Source: Salarchaeum japonicum (lineage in GTDB: Archaea > Halobacteriota > Halobacteria > Halobacteriales > Halobacteriaceae). From it: 64,000 nucleotides of DNA. The notes beneath the pieces were generated by a model. It made no database searches and was not told the origin of the DNA. It saw only the letters and a list, made by a program, of their open reading frames with translations. The stretch covers positions 1,369,564 to 1,433,563 of the forward strand of contig NZ_CP085324.1 in assembly GCF_020614395.1 (NCBI RefSeq). The letters are read 5' to 3'. Every line of letters begins with the position of its first letter. The first letter of the stretch is position 1. Below, piece after piece: positions 62,784-64,000 of the stretch. The position numbers and the translations under genes are program-made.

Positions 62784-64000
62784 ATGAGCCAGGCGGGGAA
62801 CATAAACATCCGCAAGCAAGCCACGATTTCCTTCGCTGGGAACATAGTGGATACAGGGATCAGTTTTCTTGGTCTGGTGGCGATGGCGTACGTTCTCGGT
62901 GCGACAGGGCTCGGGCAGTACTACCTGATTCTCGCCGTCGTGAACGTCGCACTATTCCCGATCACTGGACTCGGACAAGCCGTTCTCAAACGCGGGAGTG
63001 AAGAGCCACACGACCCCGCGAAGATATTCGGAACCGGACTCTCAATGGCGTTCCTGTACGTCGCGACAATCGTCGTTATCCTCGCGGGTATTATGATATC
63101 GGGCGTAATCCCGATTCGATTCGGGCCGAACGTCATCTTCGCTGCAACGACGGTCTTCGTAACTCGAGCTGCGCTCACTATTCAGATTGACGCATACCGC
63201 GGATACGGTCACACAGGATACGCCACGCTTGTCGACAACGCGTACGGAATCCTCCAAACGATACTACAACTCGGAGTTCTCGTACTCGGATTCGAGATTT
63301 TCGGACTCCTCGCGGCGACCACACTCGCGACACTCGTGACGGTCGTCGGCCACTACCTCGTTTCGGTGGTCTCAATTTCACGCCCGCAACTCTCTTCCGC
63401 GCGATCGTTGATTGCGTACGGACGGTGGAGCGTCCTCTCGTCCGGTATTTCGACTATCTATCAGCGTCTCCCGGTTCTCGTACTCGGGTTCGTTGGGTTG
63501 GACGCCGCTATCGGATACTACACGTCTGCGAACCGACTCCTTATGCTCGGAAGTTACGTTGGGGGAAGCCTCGCACCCGCACTGATGGCGAAAACTAGCT
63601 CTCAATCGGGTGGAGAAACCACCGGGGAGCTGTTTCAAGAGTTCCGGAACGTCCACCACCACGTCTCGATTCTCGCAGTCGCGTTCGCCTTCGGGAGTTA
63701 CGCACTCTCCGAGCCCCTCATGGCCACCTTCTTCGATATGACTGACCCCCTTGCTGCCACAGCGCTGGTTGGGTTGACATTCTACCACCTAATTCGAACG
63801 CTAACGAGAGTCGAATACGCATTCCTCGATGGTCTGGATATGCCCGAATTAGGAACTCGAAGTATAGCGGTCGGCCTTGTTGTTCAGGCGGTTCTTATCC
63901 CCGTATTACTCTCACTATACGAATTCATTGGAATCGTCATAGCGATTGTGCTCGCTCATTTCGTAACACTCGTCATCGCTCAGTTGGTTTTCTGGAGGGA
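62784..64000 (+). CDS. Oligosaccharide flippase, Wzx/AglR type (3' end beyond window)
   Basis: At least 405 residues are encoded before the right edge, in frame from ATG 62784 (MSQAGNINIRKQATISFAG). About 11 hydrophobic segments are present. The family motif is ISFAGNIVDTGISFLGLVAMAYVLGATGLGQYYLI, here by core AYVLGATGLGQYYLI near residue 35. RWSVLSSGISTIYQRLPVLVLGF near 213 matches the Wzx second-half motif. It probably flips the dolichol-linked glycan made by the neighbouring enzymes, as AglR does in Haloferax. GC content here is lower (about 50-53%) than in the first part of the window. Confidence 0.86.
   Translation, partial: MSQAGNINIRKQATISFAGNIVDTGISFLGLVAMAYVLGATGLGQYYLILAVVNVALFPITGLGQAVLKRGSEEPHDPAKIFGTGLSMAFLYVATIVVILAGIMISGVIPIRFGPNVIFAATTVFVTRAALTIQIDAYRGYGHTGYATLVDNAYGILQTILQLGVLVLGFEIFGLLAATTLATLVTVVGHYLVSVVSISRPQLSSARSLIAYGRWSVLSSGISTIYQRLPVLVLGFVGLDAAIGYYTSANRLLMLGSYVGGSLAPALMAKTSSQSGGETTGELFQEFRNVHHHVSILAVAFAFGSYALSEPLMATFFDMTDPLAATALVGLTFYHLIRTLTRVEYAFLDGLDMPELGTRSIAVGLVVQAVLIPVLLSLYEFIGIVIAIVLAHFVTLVIAQLVFWR

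Overview
The window comes from a haloarchaeon (class Halobacteria). The DNA is very GC-rich outside a few patches. The proteins are acidic, rich in Asp/Glu and poor in Lys. Many genes have a TATA-like box about 27-30 bases before the start codon and no ribosome-binding site, as expected for leaderless archaeal transcripts. The gene set agrees: DNA gyrase next to topoisomerase VI, an archaeal AglB oligosaccharyltransferase, a proteasome beta subunit, a Tat-exported lipoprotein PstS, a PGF-CTERM surface protein, a TrmB regulator and an ATP-dependent DNA ligase. I cannot name the genus. No rRNA, tRNA, CRISPR array, transposase or integrase was seen, and no intergenic gap exceeds 300 bases.

Layout. 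1-2613: cobalamin/iron-type ABC importer, with the binding-protein gene divergent from permease and ATPase. 2610-6853: PAP2 enzyme, secreted PGF-CTERM zinc peptidase, a small membrane protein and a coiled-coil 'halo transducer'. 7062-13651: pstS-pstC-pstA-pstB-phoU-phoU2 phosphate operon behind a striking inverted-repeat promoter. 13713-20237: acyl-CoA synthetase, flavin oxidoreductase, TrmB regulator divergent from an RND/MMPL exporter, and a PPOX flavoprotein. 20278-24197: proC-proB-proA operon and arginase. 24223-26977: sugar epimerase, winged-helix regulator, type II NADH dehydrogenase-like protein. 26978-27161: a gap with three hairpins. 27528-35800: gyrB-gyrA facing away from top6B-top6A. 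35801-39846: metallo-hydrolase, HAD phosphatase, MscS channel, DNA ligase. 39928-43865: GCS2-family ligase, an AT-rich membrane ORFan, proteasome beta subunit, a 54-residue protein, UPF0212. 43944-49243: HTH-CBS protein, TVP38 protein, purM, a TraB/site-2-protease pair, a thioesterase and an acidic unknown. 49411-54078: glycerol kinase, a small unknown, a flippase and a GlpA-like flavoprotein without its C-terminal iron-sulfur domain.

54068-64000 is the most coherent system. A run of six genes on the minus strand reads, in transcription order: nucleotidyltransferase, UDP-glucuronate decarboxylase-like enzyme, epimerase, UDP-glucose dehydrogenase (AglM type), AglB, DUF368. A flippase diverges from it. 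This is an N-glycosylation locus: nucleotide-sugar supply, lipid-linked glycan flipping, transfer to protein. The last gene belongs to the family now linked to polyprenyl-phosphate translocation. It starts on the base next to the aglB stop codon, which suggests a dolichyl-phosphate recycling step built into the pathway.
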